From Novosphingobium colocasiae (GTDB lineage Bacteria > Pseudomonadota > Alphaproteobacteria > Sphingomonadales > Sphingomonadaceae), in assembly GCF_014652555.1 (NCBI RefSeq), contig NZ_BMZA01000003.1, positions 1-64,000 of the forward strand: 64,000 nt of DNA. The letters run 5' to 3'. Position 1 is the stretch's first letter. Every line of letters begins with the position of its first letter. The notes under the pieces were generated by a model. That model did not search any database. It had not been told where the DNA came from and saw nothing but the letters and a program-made list of their open reading frames with translations. This document shows positions 9,395 to 19,100 of the stretch, piece by piece. A program made the position numbers and the translations under genes.

Positions 9395-9703
9395 TCAGCG
9401 CTTGCGCACGAATTCCGCGCGCAGGACGAGACCCTTGATGCCCGGATAACGGCAGTCGATTTCCTGCGCATCGCCGGTCAGCCGGATCGCCGGGATCACC
9501 GTGCCGCGCTTGAGCGTCTGGCCCGCGCCCTTGACGTCGAGATCCTTGATCAGCGTGACGGAATCGCCGTCGGCGAGGAGATTGCCGACGGCATCGCGGA
9601 CTTCGACGGCATCGGCACTGGCGCGCCGTGCCGCCAGTTCGCCGGCCGGCAGCCATTCGCCGCTGTCCTCGTCGTACACGTAGTCTTCGTCGTCAGCGGC
9701 CAT
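9395..9703 (-). CDS. PhnA-domain protein
   Basis: A 102-aa protein whose C-terminal half is the compact PhnA/YjdM domain (GDSVTLIKDLDVKGAGQTLK ... RLTGDAQEIDC ... GLVLRAEFVRKR). Classical PhnA proteins carry an N-terminal zinc ribbon with paired cysteines. None is present here; the N-terminus is acidic (MAADDEDYVYDEDSGEWLPA). The family name comes from phosphonate utilisation but its biochemical role is unsettled. The start is the ATG at 9703, preceded by GAGAGGAG; further upstream codons lack a ribosome site. The stop abuts the thiolase stop. Confidence 0.85.
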   Translation of the reverse strand: MAADDEDYVYDEDSGEWLPAGELAARRASADAVEVRDAVGNLLADGDSVTLIKDLDVKGAGQTLKRGTVIPAIRLTGDAQEIDCRYPGIKGLVLRAEFVRKR

Positions 9704-9763
9704 GGCTTGCTCCTCTCGCGGCGCGCATGGCAGATTTCGTCGCATTTGGGGAGGGCACAATGC

Positions 9764-10219
9764 TCAGCCGCCGAACAGGTATTTCATCCGCACCGTCAGG
9801 TTCGCGCCGGGTGCCAGCGGGGCGAGCGACTTGTCGTAACCCGGCATGCCGCCGGGATTGTTGGAAATGCCGACGCCTTCCAGCGGCATACCGATGAAAT
9901 CGTGCCGGGTCTTCCCGTCGCTGTCCTCGTCATGCACCACGGTCACGGCATAGCGGCCGGGTGCGGGCAGCGGGAAGGCGATGTGCATGGTCGCTGCGGT
10001 GACCGGTACGACCCGGCGCAGCGCGGTGCGGCTCTTTTCGCAGGCGGGAAAGCCGGCCTTGTCGCGCCACAGGCAGACAATGAGCTGGCCCCTGGCGGAG
10101 TGAAGATCGGTCACCAGCAGATCGAACGTGGCCACCGGTCCGGGTTCGGCCCGGACACTTTGCGCACAAGGGGCTGTCGCCATGGCCAGCGCCAACGCGC
10201 AACGATAAATCCTCTTCAT
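9764..10219 (-). CDS. DUF2141 family exported protein
   Basis: A 151-aa protein with an N-terminal signal peptide (MKRIYRCALALAMATAPCAQ, then SVRA) and a DUF2141 domain. That domain has a beta-rich core with RGQLIVCLW, FPLPAPGRYAVTVVHDEDSDG and GVGISNNPGG. It is probably periplasmic or secreted; the molecular function of DUF2141 is unknown. The start is the ATG at 10219 (the open frame continues upstream without a signal peptide). A second DUF2141 protein is encoded at 46552-47088. The gene is divergent from a lipoprotein gene across about 100 bases. Confidence 0.85.
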   Translation of the reverse strand: MKRIYRCALALAMATAPCAQSVRAEPGPVATFDLLVTDLHSARGQLIVCLWRDKAGFPACEKSRTALRRVVPVTAATMHIAFPLPAPGRYAVTVVHDEDSDGKTRHDFIGMPLEGVGISNNPGGMPGYDKSLAPLAPGANLTVRMKYLFGG

Positions 10220-10323
10220 GATGTGCCCGTGCTTCCTGCTATGTCCGGCATCAGACGCCGCGGGGCGGGGCGATCCGCAGTTGGCATCGGCAACCGGAGC
10301 GAGGCCAGGGGGTTGATCGTGGC

Positions 10324-10977
10324 ATGAGAACGCTGACCCTGCTGCTCGCACCTGCCGCCTTGCTGACGGGGTGCACGCCCGATCCTGATGCCCCGGAAGC
10401 GCGCCAGACATCTGTCGTGGAGGATATGGCTTCACCGGTCGATCCCTCGCAGAGCGTAACCGAACCTCCGGCCGATCACCTCGCGCCGGACGATCCGCCG
10501 GTTGTCCACCGCCCGCTCACCGCCGATCTGGTAAGGCGCGAATGGGCGCGGGCGGCCAATCGCAAGGGCTGCGCGCCGCTGCTGCTCACCAGTGACGCCG
10601 GAGCGCCCGCCAGCGCGCGTGCGGCGCATTTCGCGGGCGGCTGGGCTGTCGCCTTTGACCTGCCCGGTACGCGCAGCGCTTATGGCATCGCCGGGACCGG
10701 ATCGCTGGACGAGAACGAGGTGCCGCCCGCGCAGTCGGAGGCGCGGCTTAGCGCACAATGGCCCCATTTCATCCGCCTGCCCGATCTGCCGCAGCCCGCC
10801 TATGCCGTATACGGACTCGAAGGCGCGCGGCCGTTCGCTGCGGCCAATCCCGATGGGCGCGGCGAAAACGCGCTGGCCTATGTCCGCGTCGGCGGGCAGC
10901 GCTGCCTTTATAATGTGTGGAGCCGGCTGGGGCGCGCGCATCTGGAGGCGCTGCTGGATTCGCTGCGGCAGCCCTAA
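10324..10977 (+). CDS. Putative lipoprotein of unknown function
   Basis: A 217-aa protein with a short lipoprotein signal peptide and lipobox LLTG-C17, so it should be lipid-anchored in the envelope. The mature part starts with a Pro/Asp/Glu-rich linker (residues 18-60) followed by a globular region. No domain was recognised. Two cysteines (in RKGCAPLL and GQRCLYN) could form a disulfide. The start is the ATG at 10324. A palindromic repeat lies downstream. Confidence 0.72.
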   Translation: MRTLTLLLAPAALLTGCTPDPDAPEARQTSVVEDMASPVDPSQSVTEPPADHLAPDDPPVVHRPLTADLVRREWARAANRKGCAPLLLTSDAGAPASARAAHFAGGWAVAFDLPGTRSAYGIAGTGSLDENEVPPAQSEARLSAQWPHFIRLPDLPQPAYAVYGLEGARPFAAANPDGRGENALAYVRVGGQRCLYNVWSRLGRAHLEALLDSLRQP

Positions 10978-11007
10978 AGCATCGAGCCTTCACCAGCGCC
11001 ACAAGTT

Positions 11008-11073
11008 CCGTTCGTGTCGAGCGTAGTCGAGACACTCAGCGCCAAGTGGCTCGACTACGCTCGACACGAACGG
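11008..11073. repeat. Dispersed palindromic repeat, copy 1 (perfect 24-bp arms)
   Basis: The left arm 11008-11031 (CCGTTCGTGTCGAGCG then TAGTCGAG) is the exact reverse complement of 11050-11073, with an 18-base loop. The same core recurs at 29594-29660 and, degenerate, at 54974-55009, always between genes. Such TCGAGCGTAGTCGAG palindromes look like REP-type elements. Here it may also end transcripts of the lipoprotein gene. No T-run follows, so it is not a classical terminator. Confidence 0.85.
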
Positions 11074-11180
11074 GGAATGATTCAGATTCATGCGCTTGGC
11101 TACGGCGAGCCGGGCGATCCCTCTCGACAAAATGCGTCGTAGTGATACGTATTGTGCAAAGGGCAGAAATGGGGGAAGTC

Positions 11181-11513
11181 ATGGAATATATTCGCGTGGC
11201 GGCAACTGCCGATGTCGCGCCGGGCCGGATGATCCCGGTCGAGGCAAAGGGTGCCAAGCTGCTCCTCGCCAATGTCGATGGCGTCTTCTACGCCGCCCAG
11301 CGCAAGTGCCCGCACATGGGCTTCAGCCTGTGCCGGGGTGCGCTTAACGGGGCCTCGGTCACCTGCGTGCTGCACAAGGCGCGGTTCGATCTGGCCACCG
11401 GCGCGGTGATGGACGATCCGCACATCCTGTTCATCAAGATGAAGTCCAAGCGCGGCCTCACCACCTACCCGGTGCAGGTGGAAGGCGACGCCGTGATGGT
11501 CGGCTTAAGCTGA
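11181..11513 (+). CDS. Rieske-type [2Fe-2S] ferredoxin-like protein
   Basis: A 110-aa single-domain Rieske protein. The cluster ligands are C43 and H45 in CPHMG and C62 and H65 in CVLH, the standard C-X-H...C-X2-H pattern. There is no signal peptide, so it is a soluble cytoplasmic protein, as in the ferredoxin components of oxygenases and the NirD-like small subunits. No oxygenase or reductase partner lies nearby. The ATG at 11181 is chosen over an in-frame ATG at 11169 because GGGGGAA sits just upstream of it. The 3' end overlaps the convergent OsmC gene by 9 bases. Confidence 0.88.
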   Translation: MEYIRVAATADVAPGRMIPVEAKGAKLLLANVDGVFYAAQRKCPHMGFSLCRGALNGASVTCVLHKARFDLATGAVMDDPHILFIKMKSKRGLTTYPVQVEGDAVMVGLS

Positions 11514-11933
11514 CTGGAAATTCGTTTCCAGCGTGATCTCGCAGTTCAGCAGCTTGGAGATCGGGCAGCCCTTCTTGGCGATGCCGGCCAGTTCCTCGAA
11601 CTGTGCCTTGTCTAGGCCGGCGACCCTGCCGGTCAGGGTCAGCGCGCTCTTGCTGACCTTGAAACCGTCACCGTCCTTTTCGAGCGTCACTGCGCACGTC
11701 GTTTCCAGCGTGCCGTCGGTAAAGCCGGCCCCGGCCAGTTGAAAGCTGGTGGCCATGGTGAAACACGAGGCGTGGGCGGCGGCGATCATCTCTTCAGGGT
11801 TCGTTCCCGGCGCGCCTTCGAAGCGAGTGGTGAACCCGTAAGCCGCATCGAGCACGCCCGACTTGGTGGCGACATGGCCCTTGCCGGTCTTGCCCAGGCC
11901 TTCGTAGCGGGCGGTGGCCGAATTGACGGTCAT
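11505..11933 (-). CDS. OsmC family peroxiredoxin-like protein
   Basis: A 142-aa OsmC/OhrA-superfamily protein, likely reducing organic hydroperoxides in the cytoplasm. The two redox-active cysteines of the family are present: C57 in HASCFTMA and C123 in KKGCPISKLL. The opening MTVNSATARYEGLGKTGKG resembles osmotically inducible OsmC rather than Ohr. The start is the ATG at 11933, just downstream of a purine-rich stretch. It converges on and overlaps the Rieske gene. Confidence 0.93.
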   Translation of the reverse strand: MTVNSATARYEGLGKTGKGHVATKSGVLDAAYGFTTRFEGAPGTNPEEMIAAAHASCFTMATSFQLAGAGFTDGTLETTCAVTLEKDGDGFKVSKSALTLTGRVAGLDKAQFEELAGIAKKGCPISKLLNCEITLETNFQSA

Positions 11934-12099
11934 GGCAGATGTCCTTTCATGCAGGGGGGGCGATAGGCTAAGCGCACCGACCGCACGCTGGTTCCGGGCA
12001 GGCGATCGTAGCTCCCCGCGTTTTTTGGCGTGCGGCCATCGCATGCTTCCCTCGCGCCTTGCTCTGCCTTACTGACGCGGTTCACAGTTCGCCATCGGT

Positions 12100-12633
12100 G
12101 TGCCGTTGTCCGACGATGTTTTCCCTGCCGGGCTCGAAGCGGTGTTCCTGGAGAACCGCGCGAAGCTGCTGCATTTCCTGCGGGCCCGCGGGGCCGGAGA
12201 CGCGGCCGAAGACCTTGTGCAGGAAATCTGGCTGCGGCTGAGTGCCGCCCGCCCCGGCCCGATCGCCTCGCCGCTATCCTATCTCTTTCGCACCGCTGAT
12301 CTGCTGCTGATCGATCGCTATCGCTCGGTCCGCCAGGCGCACAGGCGTGAACGCGCGTGGAGCGACCTCAACGCCGGGGACGGCGCGGGGGCATCAGATG
12401 AACCGTCCGCCGAACGCACCGTGGCCGCGCGGCAGGACGCGGTGCGGGTGATGGACGAACTGGATCGGCTGGGCCCGCGCGCCGCAGCGGTGTTCCGCCG
12501 CCACCGTATCGACGGCGTGGCGCAGCGGCAGGTCGCCGCCGAATTCGGCATCAGCCTGAGCACGGTGGAAAGCGACTTGCGCGCCGCCTATCGTGCGATC
12601 AGGGACTGGAAGGAGCGGCGCGATGAGGTTTGA
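12100..12633 (+). CDS. ECF RNA polymerase sigma factor, FecI-like
   Basis: A 177-aa sigma-70 family factor with only regions 2 and 4. Region 2 is at about residues 10-70 (AEDLVQEIWLRLSA ... SYLFRTADLLLIDRYR). Region 4 is at about 115-170 (RLGPRAAAVFRRHRIDG ... ISLSTVESDLRAAYRAI). FecI-type factors drive an outer-membrane receptor when released by their FecR partner, and here fecR and receptor genes follow directly. The GTG at 12100 is the assumed start; it has no strong ribosome site, so the true start could lie slightly downstream. Confidence 0.92.
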   Translation: MPLSDDVFPAGLEAVFLENRAKLLHFLRARGAGDAAEDLVQEIWLRLSAARPGPIASPLSYLFRTADLLLIDRYRSVRQAHRRERAWSDLNAGDGAGASDEPSAERTVAARQDAVRVMDELDRLGPRAAAVFRRHRIDGVAQRQVAAEFGISLSTVESDLRAAYRAIRDWKERRDEV

Positions 12634-12671
12634 GGGCAACGCCTCCGTCATCGCTGCCGGAGGCCAAGACG

Positions 12672-13604
12672 ATGCCGCATGATGACTTGATCGAAACGCA
12701 GGCCCTGGACTGGGCGGTGCGGGCGGGCGACCCGGAATTCGCCGACTGGGAGGCGTTCACGCGCTGGCTGGACGAAAGCCCGCGCCACGCCGCCGCTTAC
12801 GACCGCGCCAGCGCTGCCGTTGCCGACGCCGCAGAGCTGATCGCGGCGCACGCGCCGATGCCCGCCGCGAACGATGATCCCGGTACGGTCACCCGGCCGT
12901 TTGACCGGCGGCGCTGGTTCGTCGGGGCGATGGCCGCGTCGCTGGCGCTGGTCGTTGGCATCGGCCTGTGGCGTGGCCAGACCGATCGGTACATCATCGT
13001 CGCTGATCCCGGCACCATGCGCACGGCGTCGCTGGCGGACGGCGGCAGCGTGGCTTTGTCCGGCGGCACCCGGCTGGAACTGGACCGCCACGATCCGCGC
13101 TATGCCAGGCTGCTGGCGGGGCAGGCGCTGTTCACGGTGCGCCACGATGCCGCGCATCCGTTCGAAGTACGCGTGGGCGATGACCGGCTGGTCGATGCCG
13201 GCACCGTCTTCGACGTGACGTTGAACGGCAGCGGCATGCGGGTTGCGGTGTCAGAAGGGCTGGTCGTGTTCAACCCCGACCAGCAGCAGGTGTCGATTGA
13301 GCCCGGCCATGCGCTCAGCCGCGAGGCGGGATCCGACGTCTATGCGCTGAGCGAGATAGCGCCCGCGCAAGTGGGCGAGTGGCGCAGCGGGCGGCTGACG
13401 TTCGAGGCGGCAACCCCGGCACAGGTCGCGGCGGACCTGACGCGGCTGACCGGCATTGCCTACGCCGCAGCACCGGGGGCCGAGCGGCGGGTTTCGGGCA
13501 GCATCGTGATCGATCCGCTGCGGCCCGATCCGGCGGCGCTCGGCCCTCTGCTGGGGCTGACCGTGCGGGAAGAGGGTGGCCGCTGGATGATCGAAGCGGA
13601 CTGA
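12672..13604 (+). CDS. FecR-family anti-sigma factor / signal transducer
   Basis: A 310-aa inner-membrane regulator. The N-terminal cytoplasmic anti-sigma domain (residues 1-80) has the DUF4880 pattern ALDWAVRAGDPEFADWEAFTRW, written here in part. One transmembrane helix lies at about 82-100. The periplasmic FecR domain contains DPGTMRTASLADGGSVALS and a C-terminal STN-like/secretin segment. It would relay ligand occupancy of the adjacent receptor to the ECF sigma factor. The ATG at 12672 is preceded by GGAGG; the open frame extends a little upstream without a better start. Confidence 0.92.
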   Translation: MPHDDLIETQALDWAVRAGDPEFADWEAFTRWLDESPRHAAAYDRASAAVADAAELIAAHAPMPAANDDPGTVTRPFDRRRWFVGAMAASLALVVGIGLWRGQTDRYIIVADPGTMRTASLADGGSVALSGGTRLELDRHDPRYARLLAGQALFTVRHDAAHPFEVRVGDDRLVDAGTVFDVTLNGSGMRVAVSEGLVVFNPDQQQVSIEPGHALSREAGSDVYALSEIAPAQVGEWRSGRLTFEAATPAQVAADLTRLTGIAYAAAPGAERRVSGSIVIDPLRPDPAALGPLLGLTVREEGGRWMIEAD

Positions 13605-13606
13605 CG

Positions 13607-16042
13607 TTGCGCGCCGCCTGGCCCCTTCTGCTTGCCGGTACGGTTATTGCCGCCGCGCCCGCCCATGCCGGGTCCGGGCATGACGAGGTGCGCATCGATG
13701 TGCCCGCCGGATCGGCCGGGGCCGCTGCCATCGCGCTGGCCCGGCAGACCGGCACCAGCATCGTCATCACTGACAGCAGCCTGGCCCGTCGCGCTGTCCC
13801 CGCCTTGCGCGGCCGCATGGCGCGCGTTGAGGCGGTGCGCCGGCTGGCGCGGGCCGCAGGGGCGGATGCGATCGGATCGGGCACCGATGCCTGGCGGCTG
13901 GTTCCGCGGGCCCCAGCGTCGTTGCCGCCAGCCACGCCGCGCACCGTGTATCGCGCTCCTGAACCACCGCCGGAAACCGTGGCCGCCGAGCCGATCGTCG
14001 TCATCAGTTCCAAGCGCGACCTCACGCTGGACCAGTTCCCCGGCCAGATCACGGTGCTGGATGGGGATGACCTGGTGCGCGGCGGCGTGGGCGGGAGCGA
14101 GAAGATTACCCAGCGCCTTGCCACCGTCACCTCGACGCATCTGGGCAGCGGGCGCAACAAGCTGTTCATCCGCGGCATTGCCGATTCCAGCTTCACCGGG
14201 CCGACGCAGGCCACGGTCGGCCAGTACCTCGGCGATCTGCGGTTGAGCTACAACGCGCCCGATCCGGACCTGCGGCTGTCGGACGTGGAACGGGTGGAGG
14301 TGCTGGAAGGCCCGCAGGGCGCGCTCTATGGCGCGGGCTCGCTTGGCGGGATACTGCGCATCGTCCCGCGCATGCCGCGCCAGGGCGTGGTCAGCGCTTC
14401 GGGCCAGATCGGCGGGGCATTGACGCAGGACGGCGATCCGGGCGGCGATATCAGCGCGACGATCAACCTGCCCATTTCCGGCGAACTGGCGGCTTTGCGG
14501 GTGACCGCCGATGCCGAACAGCAGGGCGGCTATATCGACAAGCCGGCGATTGCCCGATCGGACGTCAACCGCACCCGCATCTATGGCGGCCGCGCGATTG
14601 TGCGAGTCGAACCGGCGGCGGGGTTCAGTGTGGACCTTATCGGCCTCGCCCAGTCCACTCGGGCGCGCGACAGCCAGTATGTCGATCGCGGCGGCCACAC
14701 GCTGAACAGCCTCGCGACGTTGCGCGAAGGAGCGCAGGCAGACTATGCGCAGGGGCAGGTGGTGGTATCGGCGCAGTGGGGCGGGGTGCGGCTGCGTTCA
14801 TCCACCGGGATCACCGGGCAGGAACTGGCGGAACGCTATGACGCGACGATGCCCGGTGGCCCGGCGAGGCTGTTCGAACAGACCAACCGCACCCGCATGG
14901 TCGCGCACGAGACCCGCATCTGGAACCATGCGCCGGACGGCCTGGGGTGGCTGGCCGGGGTCAGCTACACCCACAACCTCACCCGGCTGGGACGCCGGTT
15001 CATCGAACCCGATCCGGTCAGCGGCCGCATTCTCGCGCAAGGCTCCTCGGCCGGGGTGCGCAACCGGATCGACGAGCTGACGCTCTATGGCGAGGCCAGC
15101 CTGCCGCTGGTGCGCGGTTTCACAGCCACGCTGGGCGGTCGCTACACGATGTCCTGGCTGGGCGGCGCGGGGAACGACGTATCGCCGCTGCTGGCCCGTG
15201 CCTTTGCCGCAGTGACCGCGAACCGCACCGAGAAGCGCTTCCTCCCGTCCGCGTCGCTGCTGCTGTCGCCCCGTGCCGGTAGCGTGCTGTACCTGCGCTA
15301 TCAGGAAGGGTTCCGCCCCGGCGGCCTCGCCATCGAGAACGACTTCGTCCGCCGTTTCAACAACGATCACACCGCCACGTTCGAGGCCGGCGCACGGATC
15401 GGGCGGGCCGATAGCGGGCCGTTCGATCTGGCGACCAGTATCTCCTACACCCGCTGGGACGATATCCAGGCGGACTTCATCGATGGCGCGGGCCTGCCCA
15501 GTTCGGCCAACATCGGCGATGGCCGGGTGTGGTCGGCCAGCCTGTCCGGCGGGGTCCGGCTGTCGCCGGGGTTGCGGGTCGAAGGCGGGGTCACCGTCAA
15601 CCGCAGCAAGATCGACCGGCCCAGCGTATCGGCGCTGCTGCCGATGCTGGCGGGGCTGGCCTATTCCGACCAGTTGACCGCGCTCTATACCCGCACCCGG
15701 CAGGTCCCCAATATCGCCCAGGTGTCGGGCCGGCTGGGGCTGGGCTGGACGCGCCCGGTCACGCAGGAACTGGCGCTCGATATCCATGGCTGGGCCAGCT
15801 ACGTCGGCCGCTCGCGGCTCGGCGTCGGCCCGGAACTGGGCGAGGCGCAGGGCGATTACCTCGACAGCGGCTTTACCGTGCGGATCGGCCGCGCCGATGC
15901 CGGGGTGACGCTGGGCGTGACCAACCTGGCCAACAGGCGCGGCAACCGGTTCTCGCTCGGCACTCCGTTCAGCGTCGGCCGCGAACAGGTGACGCCGCTG
16001 CGCCCGCGCACGGTGCGGCTGGGATTCGACGCCAGCTTCTGA
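13607..16042 (+). CDS. TonB-dependent receptor with STN signalling domain
   Basis: Outer-membrane receptor of about 811 aa. A signal peptide (RAAWPLLLAGTVIAAAPAHA) is followed by an N-terminal STN signalling domain (about residues 25-95), a plug starting near ISSKRDLTLDQFPGQITVLD, and a 22-strand-type barrel. The protein ends in the aromatic outer-membrane signature LGFDASF. STN domains mark transducer receptors that talk to FecR. A TTG at 13607, three bases after the fecR stop, gives a good signal peptide and is the chosen start. The ligand is unknown. Confidence 0.9.
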   Translation: MRAAWPLLLAGTVIAAAPAHAGSGHDEVRIDVPAGSAGAAAIALARQTGTSIVITDSSLARRAVPALRGRMARVEAVRRLARAAGADAIGSGTDAWRLVPRAPASLPPATPRTVYRAPEPPPETVAAEPIVVISSKRDLTLDQFPGQITVLDGDDLVRGGVGGSEKITQRLATVTSTHLGSGRNKLFIRGIADSSFTGPTQATVGQYLGDLRLSYNAPDPDLRLSDVERVEVLEGPQGALYGAGSLGGILRIVPRMPRQGVVSASGQIGGALTQDGDPGGDISATINLPISGELAALRVTADAEQQGGYIDKPAIARSDVNRTRIYGGRAIVRVEPAAGFSVDLIGLAQSTRARDSQYVDRGGHTLNSLATLREGAQADYAQGQVVVSAQWGGVRLRSSTGITGQELAERYDATMPGGPARLFEQTNRTRMVAHETRIWNHAPDGLGWLAGVSYTHNLTRLGRRFIEPDPVSGRILAQGSSAGVRNRIDELTLYGEASLPLVRGFTATLGGRYTMSWLGGAGNDVSPLLARAFAAVTANRTEKRFLPSASLLLSPRAGSVLYLRYQEGFRPGGLAIENDFVRRFNNDHTATFEAGARIGRADSGPFDLATSISYTRWDDIQADFIDGAGLPSSANIGDGRVWSASLSGGVRLSPGLRVEGGVTVNRSKIDRPSVSALLPMLAGLAYSDQLTALYTRTRQVPNIAQVSGRLGLGWTRPVTQELALDIHGWASYVGRSRLGVGPELGEAQGDYLDSGFTVRIGRADAGVTLGVTNLANRRGNRFSLGTPFSVGREQVTPLRPRTVRLGFDASF

Positions 16043-16131
16043 TCGCTTTCGCGAATTTTTCGCCTGACGCGTCAAGGCCGCGCGCGAACGCCTCCGTCTG
16101 TCGGGTCAGAGGACCTGACTGAGGGAAATTC

Positions 16132-19100
16132 ATGCGCCTGACCCTGCTTGCCACAACGGCTGTCATTGCGATTGCCGCCACTGCCCCGTTCGACCACGCC
16201 ATGGCCGAAACGATCTCGACCAAGAAGACCGCGCCGATCCAGACATCGACGATCAAGGCCGGCACCCCCGATGCGATTGACATCGCTGCGGCCGGATCGG
16301 TGGAACTCACCGGCGGCACGGCCGTCACGATGGACAGCAACAACGCGGTGTCCAACGCTGGCAAGATCCTGGTCAATCCGGCCAGCAACGCCAACGGCGG
16401 TGCCGGTATTGTCGCCAATGCGGGCACGACCGGCGATATCGTCAATTCCGGCACGATCACCATTGATGAGCCCTATGTCGCCACTGACACCGATAACGAC
16501 GGCGATCTGGACGGGCCTTATGCGCTGGGCTCCGGCCGGTACGGCATCCGCACGCTGGGCGATCACACCGGCAAGATCAGCAACAGCGGCACGATCTCGG
16601 TAGAAGGCAACGATTCGGCCGGCATCGCCCTGGGCGGCACGCTGACCGGGAACTTCACGCACGACGGCAAGACCACCGTTGTCGGTGACCGCGCGGTCGG
16701 TGTCGATGCCCGCCAGATCAACGGCAATGTCCGGCTGGCCGGAACGGTGACGGCCCAAGGCAAGGACGCGATCGGCGCGCGCTTCGCCGGTGATGTCAAC
16801 GGCGCAATGGTGGTGCAGGGCTCCATTGGATCGACCGGGTATCGCAACACCACGGCCCCGGCCGATGCCAGCAAGCTTGATGCCGACGATCTGCTCCAGG
16901 GCGGCTCGGCGCTGATCATCGAAGGCAACGTCAGCGGCGGCATCGTCCTGGCGGTTCCGCCCAAGAACACCAGCACTACCAATCCCGACGTCGATGGCGA
17001 CGGGATCGAGGATGCCAAGGAAGGTTCGGCCCGCGTCGTCACCTATGGCGCTGCCCCCGCCATGGTGATCGGCGCGACCGATCATGCCATTGCCATCGGC
17101 CCCGTGGCCGGCACCGCCAGCGGCTTCGGCCTGCAGATCGACGGCAGCATCGAAGGCAACGGCGTCTATGCGGGGATCGACGGCAACGGGCTGGTCATCG
17201 GCGGACGCGGCGGTGCCGTCACCGTGGCGAACGGCATCGGCGTCAGCGGGCTCGTTGCCGCGAGCTCGAATGGCGGCGATGCGACCGGCCTGCGCCTGGG
17301 CAGCGGTGCATCGACGCCCGAACTGCGTAATTCCGGTACGATCGGTGCCGTCACCACCAGCGTGGCCGGTGCCGAGGCGCGCGCTCTGGTGATCGACGCT
17401 GGAGCCAGCCTGCCGACCATCCGCAATTCCGGCACGATCAAGGCAGTCGCCGGAGAGAACGGCAGCGCCACCGCGATCGTCGATCGCAGCGGCACCGTAT
17501 CGCTGATCGAGAACAGCGGCGCGATCTCGGCAACCGGTGCCAAGGCGGATTCGGGTCGCAATATTGCCATCGATCTGTCCACCAACAGTGCCGGCGTGAT
17601 CGTGCGGCAGACGGTGGTGGGCTCGGGCTTTGCCGCGCCGACGATCGTTGGCGACATCAGGCTGGGCAGCGGCAACGACACGGTTGATCTTGCCGACGGC
17701 GTGCTGAACGGCGCGATCGCCTTCGGCGGCGGCAACAATACGCTGACGCTGTCGGGCGACGCTGGGCAGGCCGGCAACGTCACTTTCGGTGCCGGCAACG
17801 ACGCGATGAGCCTGGCCGGCACGTCCGTGTACATTGGTGCGGTCGATTTCGGCGGCGGCATTGACAGTCTGACGCTGTCGGGCACCTCGATTTTCCAGGG
17901 CTCGCTGGCCAATTCGGCCGGGCTGGCCGTGGCCGTCAACGGCGGCACGCTGGACGTCAGGAAACCCACCGCCATCGCCTCGCTGGCGGTCGGCAGCGGC
18001 GGCGTGCTGGTGGTGACGCTGGACAAGACCGCCGGGCAGGGTACCGCCTATACCGTCGCCGGCACCGCCTCGTTCGCGCAAGGGTCCAAGCTCAAGCTGC
18101 GGCTGGCGGATATCGATACGGCGGTGGGCAACTATACAGTGCTTAGCGCGGGCACGCTCCAGGGTGCCGGTAACCTGACTACCGATAGCACGCTGGTGCC
18201 GTTCCTGTTCAAGGCGACCCTTGCCACCAACGCGCCGGCGAACACCATCGTCGTCAACGTGGCGCGCCGCGCCGCGTCCGAACTCGGCCTTAACCGTTCG
18301 CAAACGGCCGCTTATGACGGCGTGTTCGCGGCGATCGGCAAGGACAGTGCGGTCGAAGGCGTGTTCCTCAACATCACCGAGAGCAAGACCTTCCGCCAGG
18401 CCGTGGCCTCGATGCTGCCCGATCATGCCGGCGGCGCGTTCGAAGGCGTCAGCCAGGGCGTGCGCTCGCTTACCCGGCAGATGCTCGATCCGCGCGGGCC
18501 GATTGCCTATTCGGGCAACCTGTCGGTCTATACCACCGCCAATGTCTGGGGCACCGACAAGAAGGAGGGCGATAGCGCCGCCTATAACCTGACCGGCTAC
18601 GCGATGTCGCTGATCGGCGAATATCAGACCGGCGTCGGCGCGTTCAGCGTTTCGGGTGCCTATCTGTGGAACCGCTATACGCAGAACGGGCTATCGACCA
18701 ACCGCTCGGATTCGTTCGAGGTCGCCGCCGGGTGGCGCGGGACGTGGGACACGATTTCCGCATTCGCCCGCGCCTCGATCGGCAAGGCGGATTTCAGGAA
18801 CAAGCGCCGCTTCCAGGGCGATAACGCTGGCACAGCGGTCGACAAGACCATCCAGGGCAAGTGGAACGGTACGTTCACCAGCCTTGCCGGCGGCATTTCG
18901 GCCGAAGGCGGCACTGTCCACTTCTTCTATCGCCCGGCGGTTACGGTTGATTACGTGCGGCTGAAGGAAGATGGCTACAAGGACAGCGGCGGCGGCGATG
19001 CGCTGGACCTGACCGTCGATGGCCGCCGCAGCAGCGAACTGGGCGTCAACGGCGGCCTTACGCTGGGCGTCGATTTCTATGGCACCGCCAAGCATGACGA

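Noticed and set aside
11077..11142. Short frame starting ATGATTCAGATTCATGCG (21 codons) after the palindrome
   Set aside because: The purine run touches the ATG with no usable spacing, and the peptide has no features.
16072..18426. 784-codon minus-strand frame opposite the autotransporter
   Set aside because: Low-complexity Arg/Gly/Asp composition typical of a high-GC shadow frame; the plus strand has a signal peptide, repeats and barrel.
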